DNA of 64,000 bases from Culex pipiens pallens (Eukaryota; Arthropoda; Insecta; Diptera; Culicidae): positions 116,726,040-116,790,039 of the forward strand of contig NC_068939.1 of the NCBI RefSeq assembly GCF_016801865.2, given 5' to 3'. The notes under the pieces were generated by a model, which saw nothing but the letters and a program-made list of their open reading frames with translations, ran no database searches and was not told where the DNA came from. The position numbers were made by a program, and so were the translations under genes. Of the stretch, positions 10,478 through 22,129 are shown piece after piece (position 1 is the stretch's first letter; every line of letters starts with the position of its first letter).

Positions 10478-11700
10478 ATACAATTTGTCATGACAATACA
10501 GCAAAAGATTGCCCGGATACAAATTCGAGCATAAAACATTGCTAAACATAAAGTATTTCATATAAAAGCTATTTATTACCCAAAAGGTTCCCAACATATT
10601 TTTTTCAATCCTCTGCCATACAACACTTAAATATTTTAAAACATTTTCGAATCAATCACATTGTAAAGAACCAGGGTTGATTGATATGCACGGTGTCGAG
10701 CTTAAATCAAAGGAGGTGGGCATCTAGTTGTCACCAAACACGCATATTTTTCAGTGTCTATGGTGATGCACGTCACTTATTTATTTTCACGTGCTTACAT
10801 TTCGGGTTAGCACGTCACATTATAAGCACATTACTGCACGTGTGCTTATTTTCAAAGGGATATTCAAAGGTTTGTAAAATATTTATTTTCTTTCTTGGTG
10901 AAGCTCAGAAAAGTTCTTTTTTTTAGGATGGAGCAATTGAAAATTTACAAACAGAAAATTTAAGAACCTTTTCCAAAATATCGATTTAAAAAATGGGGAA
11001 AACACCCGGTAGAAGTGGTTTGCTGGTAAAAGTTGCTTGTTGCTGGTTGTTGTAATCCGGTCTTCGGTTGCCGGAAGCAGCGTCCTTTGCCGACCTGCGT
11101 ATGCGGCTTTGTTTTCTCGGCTGCTTGTTCTGGGTCTATGGATGACTACGGGCGTTACTGGTTCCGACGGGCAGGCGTCTACGCTCCCCTCCTTGGCTGA
11201 TAGGCAGTTCCAGCACCTGATGATCCTAATTCGGTAACTTTTCTTTGAAGGTAAGACCAGCGGGCTGACGATGATGGCGCGGGGATGCGCTAGATGATGG
11301 GTTATGGTCCTATCACTTATAGACCCAGACCATCTAATCCGGGACAGAGCGCTCACGTAATTTTCGGGTTTCGACAATTGGAAGGTCGATTACCAATTTA
11401 ATTTCATTTAGTCTATGAACTAAACCAATAATCCTTGAAAAAAGTTTTGGTTTTGTTTTGTTCAGAGCCATTTTACCGTTTTTTTTATACAAATAATCAC
11501 ATCAGATTTAACTAGGACCAAAGCCAATGAAGTTCGTTTATTATAAAATATAGTGGGAGGATTTAAAATGTATTTAAACCAGATAGGCACGGGAAATTAT
11601 AAGCACAGCGTGCTTAACATAAGCACGTACACTGCTCACAATAATGTCGTGTGCAGAACCTAATCATAGTGCACATAGAAAATTCTTGTGTGTCTTTTTA
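10478..11700. other. Intergenic sequence with a GC-richer island, no gene named
   Basis: Bases 11,030-11,380 are markedly less AT-rich than the surroundings and hold an open frame on the minus strand (10,883-11,377, 164 codons) with no recognisable domain. It may be a retroelement 5' UTR or Gag remnant. Elsewhere the phrases GCACGTGTGCTTAT (near 10,834) and ATAAGCACGTAC (near 11,620) form loose inverted repeats around the island. Confidence 0.35.
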
Positions 11701-11710
11701 TCAACCCTGT

Positions 11711-12108
11711 AAAGAACAGTTTTCTGAACAATTTCCATAAAAAAGTATCAATTTTGGTTCAATATAAGCAGAGATATACCCAATTTCGTAAAATAAAAAG
11801 TGACTTTTCAAAATTTCTGGATTTAATTCTCATTCAAACGATGAACACTGCTTACTATCATAATTTTAAGGATGAAAACATTTTGCTGAAACATAAAACT
11901 TATATAAAATTTTGATGAAATTTATGGAAATTATTTTATTAGAATCATAAAAAAACTCAGTAGGCAGTGTTCATCGTTTGAATGAGAATTAAATCCAGAA
12001 ATTTTGAAAAAAGTCACTTTTTATTTTACGAAATTGGGTATATCTCTGTTTATATTAAACCAAAATTGATACTTTTATTTGGATAATGTTCAGAAAACTT
12101 TTCTCTAT
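11711..12108. mobile_element. Foldback element with about 145-bp arms
   Basis: Left arm 11,711-11,856 and right arm 11,960-12,108 are inverted copies, including CAAACGATGAACACTGC and its complement GCAGTGTTCATCGTTTG. A loop of about 100 bases separates them. The 75-codon frame at 11,688-11,915 crosses the arm and is not considered a gene. Confidence 0.75.
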
Positions 12109-12424
12109 AATGTTGCCGTATTTTTATGACAAATTGTTAAAAGAAAAGATTTTTATTCGATCGTTTTGAGGTTTCCAGCTTGGATGTTGATGAGGCACAT
12201 TCATAAGAAATTTGATGGATAAAAACATGAACCCATCGATTTCCATCGACTTTTTTGAAGTAAAATCCTATAAAACGAAAAAAAAGGTGCAGGTGGTTAT
12301 GTTACACATGACCACTATGGCAAAGAACTTAGCAGAATAGCTTTTAAAATTAAGCCATTTTGTTGGATTCTGCGTCAGATAAAATCAAAACATAGTTGGT
12401 TTTATATTTTCGCTCAATTTCTCT

Positions 12425-12905
12425 TTATGCTCCGTATCAAAAACCATGATATCTGTATGGTTCGATGTTTGTCCCCAATCGGAACAATCGTGCGGTAGCG
12501 GCCTCTCCAGATTGTGGCCACCTTTTTCGAAATGGCCAGGGTTGAAAACCATGAGTTGTGATACCCATATTGCCAAAACTCGTTGGTTCAGTAGATGTCT
12601 CCCCGGGAAAACTTTCCTTTTGCGCACCGGTCACTCCATGTTTTGGCCAACTTTTTTCTAAATTGCCATTTTCATTACCAATATCAAAAACCATGAATAT
12701 TGATATCAATATTGCCCAAAATCATATGGTTCGGTAAATGTCCTCCTGGGAGAACCTCCCTGAGGGCACCGGCCACTCCAGGTTGTGGCCAATACAATCA
12801 AAATGGCCATTTGCATTACCAGTATTGAAAATCATGAATGTTGATAATCGAGAGACCTTTCCAACGAGTCCACAACATTGAAGATCTGGCAACCCTGTCT
12901 CGAGT
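12425..12905. repeat. Minisatellite, about 3 diverged copies of a 135-145-bp unit
   Basis: Landmarks recur at intervals: CTCCAGATTGTGGCCA (12,507), CTCCATGTTTTGGCCA (12,636) and CTCCAGGTTGTGGCCA (12,776). GGTTCAGTAGATGTC (12,584) and GGTTCGGTAAATGTC (12,729) also recur. Copies are diverged. Overlapping open frames on both strands are by-products of the repeat. Confidence 0.7.
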
Positions 12906-13039
12906 TATGACCGCATAAGTTATATTTGTGTACTTATTTTCCTGGATCTAAAAAAATAGCTGAAGTATGTTTCCAAATCACTCAAATTACCCATTGTTGG
13001 TAATAAATGAGAAGGCATCAACCACTTAGGTGGATTAAG

Positions 13040-14697
13040 TTAGTTTTTCTCAACATTATGGTGATTGTCTAGAATGCTCATGACATATTCGCTATCTTCA
13101 TAACAGTTCCGGACAAATCGGCCCATTGATTCGAAAATAACATCATCAAACCAGCCGCTTTTTAATTTGAATATTCAAGTAGGCAATTTCCTCTCAATGG
13201 TAATCAGGACCGAACAATTTTACGCAATCAACATTTCGCTCCTTTTCTCCTCTTCATTTCTGCAACATTGCTGTAATTCATATCCCATACTTATGTCGGT
13301 GGTGGTCCGATAAAATTCCGCCAAGTGATGAAACTTTACCGCAAAACCACCAGAACTTGCGAAGGGGTTGGAGAGGGGGGAGGTCTGGCAACTATTGTTG
13401 GCCCATTAACATCGTGAACATCGGGGGGAGGGGTTTCGCAATAAAATGTTTTACAGGCCAAAAAATATTCGCACGAAGGGTTCCGCCAAGGTTATGGCCT
13501 TTTTGGACCACCGGGTTGATGGGGTGTATGTGGTCGTTACAAGTGCGTATCCACTAGGGATGCACACCGAAAAGTGGGGTAAGTTTGTCTTGAATGTGGT
13601 TGAAGTGATGCGCAGTTGTGTGCAACATTGCATGCAATTTATTTAGGCTTGTTTATGAAAAAAGGGTTGATTTCAATCAAACAAACCAAACTACCTCAAC
13701 CTCACGTTAACAAAAGTGGTCCAACGCATGTCATCTCAGCCGTTGAAGGGGCTAACCAGCAAAAAAAAAAGTGACTTCTGAAACCCTATTCCTCCATAAC
13801 GTTCAAAGGGCGGCGCTCTTCTCTCTGGCAAATAACTTCCGCCCTTTAGTTTTTACGATTATGACAATTATTGGCCATTAGGTAGATAAGGTTTACTGCC
13901 GCCGAAGGTCGTCGGCCCAATTTATCCATCCCAAGAAAGTGTTGTTTTTTTTTGCTCGCGACCTCTTGGGAAATGCCCTCTGATCTGAGGGAGATTTCCC
14001 ACTCGTTTTTTTTCTCCAACGTGGGAGGAGGTTATTTGGTAGTATGATTTATAGATACTTTTTTTTGTACACCGTACTGGTCTAGCAGGGATTACTGGAG
14101 GGAGAGGGTTATAAACTATTGATTTGAGGTAATTGATTTAGTGCTTTGGGAGCGATAACTTAATTTTTATAATTGGAAGAAGTGCGTGCAGTTATTGGGG
14201 TGAAACGGTCACGTGGCAGGTTTATTGAGCGTGGATAGCTTTTTCCCGAAGAATTCGACTTTTTGTTTGGCTTAATTATTCTGACTACTATCTCTACAAC
14301 TAAATTGATTTATCTTCTTGTACGAATAAATTCATTAAAATTGTTTGGCTGTTCATACAATAATACTATTAAAATATCAGTAAAAAATATTTGCCACTGC
14401 CTAACAAGAGTGAAATAGTTAGTTATAATGCCAAACTTGATCAAATGTTGTTTTTGTCACATTTGTTCCAAAATTCCAATCGCTAAAGTCCTCGGTTCAA
14501 CGGATTCCCATGACAAATGAACTCCAAGCAAGGAGTAGTAATCATTTGAAGCTAACTGTCATCATTTATCTCCGTTCACAGTTGCTTACATCCAGCGCGC
14601 TTTTTACCTCTTCGCGTTGGGATCAGACGAAAAGTTACACTGAGAGTATGTACGGAGGAGATAAACTTTTTTGATGATGATTTTTTTTTTCTTTGCT
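13040..14697. other. Low-repeat arm sequence, no gene recognised
   Basis: Mostly unique-looking sequence conserved in the opposite arm at 52,680-54,330. Short open frames at 13,357-13,646 overlap each other in several phases and have no recognisable motif. A G-rich block lies at 13,370-13,440. This segment could be regulatory or simply recently duplicated. Confidence 0.45.
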
Positions 14698-14723
14698 TTG
14701 ATCGAGAAGTTGGTGTGGGAAAT

Positions 14724-15519
14724 AGCATAGCATAGCATTGGTGTCTACCCGTAGTTGCTACTCTGTTATTGACCAGGACCTCCAAGAATTGCTCCGTGGA
14801 CCACAGATGAAGAGTAGGAACCAATCATCACCACTTCGCAACTTTCAAATGTCCCTATCATGCTAGCCAATCACAGCGCCGGCCACGACCAGTGGTAAGA
14901 CACGGGGGAAGTGGATAGGAATTTTAGTCCGATACTTGAGTGATGAAGACCGCTAAATCGGCTGCGTCTTCGACAAAGTATCACGTGAGGTTTGAGGGTG
15001 TTAGTAAGATGGGTGTGAAGCCAGGATTCACCGTGGTAAGTGATGCGGCCGGTCAAATCTATTTATAGTCCTTAATTCTTCGTATGTTCTTGGATTCATT
15101 TTTGGAAGTTTCCAATTCGGTTCACCAAGCTTTTTGTGGTGAATTCTGGTCGTGTTGAAAGTTCAATATTCGCCTAACAATTATGCAACCAGTGTTCTTG
15201 AATTCAACTTGCATTCAATATTGCATTTTCCTGTTCTTAGGTTCACACAGATTCCAATCAAGTTTCTTGGATTCTTATAGCATTCTTAGTCCTTCTAGAC
15301 AACTGAGCCTCGATGGTCTGGTGGTTAGCATTTTTGTCTGCTGACCCAAAGGACGGGGGATCGAACCCCGCCGCGAGCTAATGAAATTTTCGTTCATATT
15401 CAAGTGTTCAGAATTATTCCTTCTTTCCATAATTTCTCGATAGGAGCAGATGGGAATCGAACCCAGAACCTTTCCGCTTACAAAGCGAACAGCGTAACCA
15501 TTCAGCCACGCCTACCCCC
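14724..15519 (-). mobile_element. SINE with head-to-head tRNA-like modules and (ATGCT)n tail
   Basis: Flanked by a 26-bp duplication (14,698-14,723 and 15,520-15,545, including GATCGAGAAGTTGGTGTGGG). The opposite arm near 52,655 lacks the insertion. Read on the minus strand, the 5' head at 15,519-15,444 is a tRNA-Thr(TGT)-like sequence with a seven-base TTTGTAA loop and B-box GGTTCGATTCC. A second tRNA-like module faces it on the plus strand at about 15,305-15,380, with GTGGTTAGC and GGATCGAACCCC. The body follows and the tail is three ATGCT-type repeats. The 3' end resembles that of the LINE derivative at 46,067-47,632. Confidence 0.85.
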
Positions 15520-15741
15520 TTGATCGAGAAGTTGGTGTGGGAAATCCAGATAAACTTTAATTTCTGACATTCTGTGCGGAGATAAGCTCGGTCGTACTTT
15601 GGCAATACTTTGCCGAAATTGACACAAAGTTGGTGAGGGGTTGACCTTAAGTTGTCGCCGTTGGGATATCTTGTCGCAAGTTGACACTTTCCATGTACCG
15701 TTAGAGAGTCAAACAACTGAGATGTAAGATTTACGTATAAT

Positions 15742-17053
15742 TAGGGTACGTTATCCATTAGTGGACCCCTTTCCTATAGTGGACCCTCTGAAGGGTTTTT
15801 TGATGAAAAATTCAATAAAATCACAATTTCAAGCGTGTTGTTGTCTACAAATCTTTTATTTGGCATGTTCAGCATAATTTAAATCAATGTTGACTGATAT
15901 TAAATTGTACTTTTCACCAAAATAAGTGTTTCGAGTTCGACATCGGAAATCAGCCATGGCCACTAGCATTTTCACAACAAAACTGCATTTATATTTTATG
16001 ATTGAATTAACTATACAATCATGTTTTGACTGATTATTTAACTTCAGCAAGTCGAAATAATGTAAGTTTAAGGAACTTTACTAAAATAAAGCGAAGAACT
16101 GCTCATTTTCGAGCAAAAAATAGGGGGGTCCAATATAGGACAACGAAAATCCAAACTTTTCTAAAAGTGGACCCCTGTTAATTAAATCTTCAAATATGAA
16201 GAAAACTGTATATTTAAGCAAAAGTTTCTCTTCAACATACAATAACTGCTTGTTGTTATCAACCTAAACGCATTTTTTTTTTAATTATGAGTATAAATAA
16301 AGCTGTTTCATGTTAAAAGTACCAAAAATGCTGAAGCCGTAAAAAATGATCATTAATCAAAAGTATAGTCACTAGAAGCATCATAATTGCAGTTTGAAAT
16401 AATATTTTATAATAAAAAAAACAAGAACAAAAGATTTTTTTAAATAAACATGCGTGGTTTTATCGGCAACTGTAAACAAATCTATTGTTTAGTTTCGGTC
16501 CACCATTTATTTAATTAATATAAAAAATATGCATCAAAATTACTATTTTTAAAATTATTTTTATGTTTACAGTGGTTTTTGAAACGTTTTGTCTGATCTT
16601 TTTTGGAAATAAATGTGTTTAAATGTCTGTTACGTTTTTTGTTGTTTAAAGCTAAATTTGTTTATGATGAAAAGTAAGCAAAATCCATCTTTAATTTATT
16701 ATATCTATCATTAGACCTACAGCATGCATCAAAACATCAAATATCGGTTAAATTTGGTATAAAAATAACAGTTTGCCTATAGTGGACACAGGTCCACAAT
16801 CGGATTATTGACCCGGGTTCACTATAGGAAAAGGTGATCCATAACAGGCAAAAAAAAAAACTTTTTTTCAAATGGCAATTTTTCTGCTCAAAAACAAATA
16901 AACTGATGAAACAAATAGTCAAAATTGTTCAAAAGACTTCAGTTTCCATTGTTTTGTACATAGGGTTATGAAAAAGTGCTTAAAATATTGAAAATTTGTG
17001 AAAAATGTGCTTCGGCTCTACTAGGGGGTCCACTAATGGTTAAAATACCCTAT
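15742..17053. mobile_element. TA-type MITE, about 1.3 kb, 'GTGGACCC' tips
   Basis: Left end TAGGGTACGTTATCCATTAG continues into TGGACCC. The right end mirrors it with GGGTCCACTAATGG ... TACCCTA. Internal copies of TAGTGGACCC lie near the ends. The opposite arm near 52,455 carries the uninterrupted site. No transposase frame. A truncated relative starts at 33,372. Confidence 0.85.
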
Positions 17054-17492
17054 ATGACACATTTACTAAATTAATTGGTTTTCTGTTAATCTATTCAGTA
17101 AAAATGCCTAACTAAAACATACGTACTTCAAGAGAGCATGAGGGGGACATGCTTCTTAAAAGATGAACCTAGATTAGTCTAAAGTGAACATTTAGATCAA
17201 TTTACGTGAAATTGTAATGGTGATAATGCTTTTAGCAACACATTAAACTTGAGTGTGAAGTAGATTAAAGATATTTATCTCAGCCTGTGGAAGGGGAAGG
17301 GGAAACAGCTGAGTTGACTTAAAGCATTAAATATTTAAATTAAGGATAAACATTTCAGATGCGGAACTGAGTTCGCTTTAGTTACATCTCTATAAAAAAT
17401 AAGTGATATTAGGTATAACTTGTGCGCAAATGGATGGCCACACCGACCTTATGACAAAAATGTAAATAATATGATACAATTTATATTAGCAT
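17054..17492. other. Arm sequence, no gene
   Basis: Corresponds to 51,950-52,460 in the right arm, for example GATAAACATTTCAGATGCG and its complement. Diverged at its outer edge. Nothing coding is seen. Confidence 0.5.
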
Positions 17493-18622
17493 CCCAAGTA
17501 ACATTTTTAAACCAACAAGCCACCACCAAGTTTTATTAAGGGTTTATTGTAGCATCTTCACTGCCTAATAGTTTTATTTGGGCATTCACCGCAACCAACA
17601 AGCAAGAGCTAATTAATAGGTTCTAACAGGGTTTTATGCCTCGGACATAAAACCAGGTGGAAATAAAAGCCGACTGGCTTTCAATAAGGTTTTATGAAAG
17701 TTTTAACAGAGGCTTGAAAACCAGATGGCAATGCCATGCCAAACGGTTTTATCGCATGCTTTGTTAAAACCTAGGGTGTTGTAGCTGTCAAGTGCCATTA
17801 GGCATGTAAAAAGCTCACTTAAAACCATAAGCTCCTAAAAGAGCATTTATCGCGGCCAAATAGCAATGCATAAATATGGCGCTAAACGCGTGCTCTGATT
17901 GAATATGATTGACCGCCATCTTGATTGAAAAAATAGAAAACTGAAAAATTTGATTTAAATTTGATGAAAACACACATTTATGCTGAATTTCTGGTATGAT
18001 TTATAAAGCGATAGATGCTTAAAAATATTTTGAACATTTTTTTCAAAGAATTGCAATAAAATATTTTTTAACATTAAACACTATGATTTTAAAATATTGA
18101 TTTTTGATGAAGCGAGTTAAATTTTTTGGCTCTATATCCCCTACATTTATCAATAAAATTTCAACCGCAGCTGAATTTGGGCCATCAATTGCGAGAAATA
18201 AGCTTTCAAATTATTTGGATTACCTCTTAATCTATTATTTATCATCGCCATTTTTGACAACCATCTCCATAATTTCATTTGGCAAGACGAAGACTTATTT
18301 TTGCCAAAATAAAACCTATTTGACATAAGACGATTGAAGACGTATGAAATGTCATTTTTCCATAACTCCTGACTAGGTTTTAACAAAGGTTTTATCAAGG
18401 CTTTATGGATGTTGTTAGGATTCAGTTGTAAAGCCTTGAACTCCCATGTAGGTTTTATAAATAGGCCGTAACAACCTTTTGCGGAGGTCCTTTTGGGTTT
18501 TAAGTGGGGTTTATCAAGGTTCTGGGGAGTTTGTTACGACTAAGGGGTTTTAATGTTGGTTTTGGCTGATAGGTTTTATAGCGGTTGTGACAGCTTTGAT
18601 AAAGCCTAAAATGTTACTTGGG
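17493..18622. mobile_element. MITE with CCCAAGTAACATTTT termini, about 1.13 kb
   Basis: Starts CCCAAGTAACATTTTTAAAC and ends AAAATGTTACTTGGG. The flanks show AT on both sides. The interior is AT-rich with many motifs of the type GGTTTTAT. A copy in reverse orientation begins at 62,667 and runs off the window end. A fragment lies at 2,430-2,735. The 74- and 82-codon frames inside (18,104-18,398) have no recognisable domain. Confidence 0.8.
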
Positions 18623-18832
18623 ATAGCATAGCATAGCATTGGTGTCTACCCGTAGCTGCTACTTCGTTATTGACCAGGACCCCCAAACATTGCTCCGTGG
18701 ACCACAGATGAAAAGTAGGAACCAATCATCACCCCTTCGCAATTTTCAAAGGTCCCTATCGTGCTGATCAATACCGACGCCGGCCACGACCAGAGGTAAG
18801 ACACGGGGAAGTGGATGGGAATCACATGGTTG
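18623..18832 (-). mobile_element. 5'-truncated SINE, 3' end only
   Basis: Minus-strand copy of the 3' body and tail seen at 14,724-14,930: tail AGCATAGCATAGCATTGG, then GTCTACCCGTAG and CGGCCACGACCAG. It abuts the MITE terminus directly. The tRNA-like heads are missing. Confidence 0.75.
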
Positions 18833-19697
18833 GAACTCCATACATCCTCTTAGCCCAAAAAGTGTGACGATTGTTGAGTTCTGTCGCTGGTATAGTGTAA
18901 ATTTGTCCAAGCTAGTCACAGCCTACTCAGCATAAACAACTCTCAAATTTGAATCTCTTATACCACTCGCAGATTGACAGAGAGACCTTGTTTTTGGTTT
19001 TATCTACCAATGGAGCATTTCCATTCGAGCAGTTTTTGCTTTTTTCTACAATGTATTCCTTATGGAGCGAACTGTCAAAAACTGCTCGACGGCGGGTGCT
19101 CCATTATGCGTAATTCAAGTAATGTTTTCAAACATGATCGATTTGTGGAGATTATGTAGCTTTAGTGACGCGATTTCTTTGCCAAAAATTCATTTTTTAT
19201 GCTCTTCTTCAACAGTTTAAGCATGCTCACCCGCGTGATTTCACTGATGGGTTGATAAAATCGTGGTTTTAAACATGAAAGGAGCAGATTTTGAAGTTGC
19301 GAATGGGGGATGGGAGGAAGACGACCTCCCATATTTTTGTTCGATGTCACAGAATTCAAGCCATTTTACCAGCACTAGCAAAATACCTGTTCCCAAACGA
19401 ATAGAATGATGAGCCATGATTATTGAACATACAATTTTTAGCTGCACAGCTTTTTCCGGCATTTTGGAGCATGAAAAGTAAATAAACTGCAAAACAAACG
19501 GCTGACACGCGAGGCGCGCGAGAAGATAAATGAAAATTCAATACATGGCATGCTGCGATTTTGTTTACTTGAGGCATCTTCTCAGTATACCAGTTTTGAT
19601 CGGATGAGGGGTCAATGCATATTTCATGTAGCCGGTATCTGTTTACGATTAAATGACATTCTACAAATCAACCAAAATTTTGTGAAAAATTAATAAG
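18833..19697. other. Intergenic, no gene recognised
   Basis: Mixed AT-rich sequence with small frames on both strands (18,974-19,577), none with a recognisable domain. No counterpart found in the right arm. Confidence 0.4.
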
Positions 19698-19960
19698 GCC
19701 GTTGCAAATATTTTTCGAAGTTTATGTCGCTCCCCCCTTCAACCCCCCCCCCCCCCAACTGAGGGGGCAAAAAAAATATTTTTCCAAAAAACTTCAAAAT
19801 TTACATGAACATAGAAGGCTAATCAACTGAAAACAATCTAAAATGCATTATTCTGCAATGATAATCATATTTAGCATGTTTAAAAATGTTTTGAATTTTT
19901 ATGAAATTGCAATGTACAGCAACGCAAAAAATTTATTTTTCGCAAAAATAAAATTTTCGT

Positions 19961-21021
19961 GTCAGTCGGCTACAATACACGGTACCAATCAGACGTGCTA
20001 CCTCCTCGCAGCAAATTCTTTTGTTTTCGTGCAGGCTCAAAATGAGCCCAACTCGAAAAAACACGATCTTCGTGGACTTCGGAGTCCTACCAGCTCGCCC
20101 ACCGCTGGATTCCATAAAAACCTTTGTGGAAAAAAGCATGGGCCTTAATCCTGCCGGGTTTAAGTGCCTTCAACTGCACAACACCCGGAACGGCATCCTC
20201 ATCGAGATGGCTGACCTAGCAACAGCCACCAAAGTAGCAGCAGACAACCACATGAAGCACGTACTCCGTTCAGGTGAGAAGAATTTCCTGATCCCGGTGT
20301 ACGTTGACGACAACGCCGTCGACGTCCGGGTCCACGATCTTCCACCAGGAATGCCCAACGACGACATCGCTGACGGAATGGCGCAGTATGGAGAGGTTCT
20401 GACGATTACGGACGACGTTTGGAAGAACTTCTTCCCCGGGATTCCAAACGGTGTGCGGGTCCTGAGGATGAAACTCTCCAAGCAGGTGCCGTCGTATGTC
20501 AGCATCAAGGGCCAATTAAGCTTGGCCACTCATGCTGGCCAGATCCCGACTTGCCGACGATGTGGACAGAAAAGTCACCCCGAAAAAACCTGCTCATCTG
20601 CGAAAGCAAAAACGAAGACCGTGATCGCGAACCAGAAGAACGACAAACCAACAACGACGAATACTACTATTGTGCCAGCTGCAACAACAACAGTATCTAA
20701 TCCCATCTCGAAGGTCACCGACGACGATGGGTTTAGAATTGTTGATAAGAAAGGAAAGTGTGTGAAACGACAACTTTCTGTCGAGTCCAAAACAACGCCC
20801 CAACAAAAGCGCAGCCAAATAAATTTCGACAGCGAAACTGAAATGGACGAAGACACTTTGAAGCTGATCAGTAAAGAAGAAAGCTCGAAATTAAGAACGG
20901 ACAATTTTATGAAGTGGTGTGAGTTGATGTACATGCAATAAAAATGTATTTTTTTTTAATTAAGAGGCGAATGCACAAATCGTGTAAAACCTCTATAATA
21001 AAAACAAAAAAAATAAAAAAA
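19961..21021 (+). mobile_element. Gag-only non-LTR retroposon
   Basis: Starts near TCAGTCGGCTACAAT and ends in an A-rich tail (AATAAAAACAAAAAAAATAA) at about 21,020. A short candidate target duplication TTCGTG lies at 19,956 and 21,022, partly masked by the A-rich tail. A single intact ORF is followed directly by a 3' UTR. No endonuclease or reverse transcriptase is present. Confidence 0.65.
20042..20941 (+). CDS. LINE ORF1-like protein with one zinc knuckle
   Basis: A 299-residue protein from the ATG at 20,042. In-frame codons upstream reach back into the 5' UTR, but this ATG follows the retroposon start by about 80 bases. An N-terminal region (about 1-165) resembles the RNA-recognition-like part of LINE Gag proteins. 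One CCHC knuckle, CRRCGQKSHPEKTC, lies at about residues 171-184. The C-terminal third is Lys/Thr-rich and low-complexity, then acidic. It differs from the three-knuckle Jockey Gags at 6,201 and 34,601, so it comes from another LINE clade that I cannot name. It probably binds RNA. It has no ORF2 partner here. Confidence 0.75.
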   Translation: MSPTRKNTIFVDFGVLPARPPLDSIKTFVEKSMGLNPAGFKCLQLHNTRNGILIEMADLATATKVAADNHMKHVLRSGEKNFLIPVYVDDNAVDVRVHDLPPGMPNDDIADGMAQYGEVLTITDDVWKNFFPGIPNGVRVLRMKLSKQVPSYVSIKGQLSLATHAGQIPTCRRCGQKSHPEKTCSSAKAKTKTVIANQKNDKPTTTNTTIVPAATTTVSNPISKVTDDDGFRIVDKKGKCVKRQLSVESKTTPQQKRSQINFDSETEMDEDTLKLISKEESSKLRTDNFMKWCELMYMQ

Positions 21022-21221
21022 TTCGTGAATACTTAGATATTTTGGGAACTAATGATTGCAAAACAACTGGACAGATGTAAAATGCATTTTAAAACACTTT
21101 TTTCATTAAAATGTTGAAACCATGGCTCGTTTTTTTTCAATTTTTATTTTTTTTGCCCCCTCCCCCTCGACGTTGGTCAGAGTCGAGGGACATAAACTTC
21201 AAAAAATATTTGCAACGGTCT

Positions 21222-21617
21222 AGTTAAAAAATTGAACGATAAATGGGATGTTGTCGTTTGAGTAACTTTTAAAAATGTTGAATATAAGGAAACTTACTAG
21301 AAAATTAAAATTTGGTTTTAAGTAAGTAAGTAGGAAGGGTTTAGTCAAAAATGATGAAGTTAAATTGCACGCCGAAGTGCCGTTGAGTCAACATCATGTG
21401 CTGGATGGAAATACATGCTGTTATCCAAAACTAAAAATACATAACTTGCTACTTTTAATAATTTTATATAATTCAAAATATTCTTACTACACGCACTATG
21501 GACGACCCATCGGTGTGCAAAACTGCCATAAAAACTGGTAGAAAAGTTGCAGCTCTCCACCGCGAGAGGCAGCACCTGTTCTGTCCTCGTTTTTGAACCT
21601 AAAGTTCCACATATGTG
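21222..21617. other. Intergenic, no gene
   Basis: AT-rich sequence between the foldback element and the outer edge of the giant palindrome core. The minus-strand frame at 21,360-21,704 has no recognisable domain. Confidence 0.4.
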
Positions 21618-21636
21618 GTTAATGTTACATTTTTCC

Positions 21637-21860
21637 CAAGGCTGTATATCAAAGGTACTCGTCATCTTGCTTTGCATTAGTGTGAGTGCATGACTCCGTG
21701 CCACTTAAACCAAAACAATAACAAAAGAACAATGGACCGTGCCAGGAAAACCAAAACATAAACAATGTCAGTGTCAGTGGAGTGAGAGAGTCAGAGATAG
21801 CGATTTTGACAACCGCACTACTACACACTCAATCACGAGTACCTTAGGTAGAAAGCCATG
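21637..21860. mobile_element. Small MITE, 224 bp, inserted in the left arm only
   Basis: Flanked by the 9-bp duplication CATTTTTCC (21,628-21,636 and 21,861-21,869). The right arm near 47,815 has the empty site. Ends are imperfect inverted repeats containing AAGGTACTCGT. An 8-9-bp duplication suggests a hAT- or P-like mobiliser. Confidence 0.7.
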
Positions 21861-22129
21861 CATTTTTCCTGTGTGGACAATCGAGATGTTGAAATTGCAA
21901 CATGGAGCTAAACATTCATTCAGGCTTCTGCGAAGTTTATCATGACAGCTGCGAATGTTTCACTTCATGTTGCCGGCTCACATCTCCCTCTTAAATTGCT
22001 TTCGGAATTTCGGATTTGGTGTTTATTTCGGATGATAGAGGAAAAGAACGGTTCAGGTTTGGTTTGATTTTCAGTATATTTTTTAACATTTTTGACTTAA
22101 TCTAGTTTACAATATTTCATGGTTTTTTT

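Larger units (their letters stand above)
19698..21221. mobile_element. Foldback/MITE disrupted by a Gag-only retroposon
   Basis: Termini are inverted: GGCCGTTGCAAATATTTTTC at the left and AAAATATTTGCAACGGTC at the right. C-rich or G-rich tracts (19,740-19,770; 21,160-21,190) follow in mirrored positions. The element is interrupted by the retroposon at 19,961-21,021. Confidence 0.7.

Noticed and set aside
10883..11377. 164-codon minus-strand frame as a gene
   Set aside because: No recognisable domain, start context or splice structure. It may be retroelement debris. Left as unannotated sequence.
15444..15519. A genuine tRNA-Thr(TGT) gene on the minus strand (also 33,577-33,652 and 49,452-49,528)
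   Set aside because: Each copy is the 5' end of a longer unit flanked by a target-site duplication and paired with a second tRNA-like module, so these are SINE heads.
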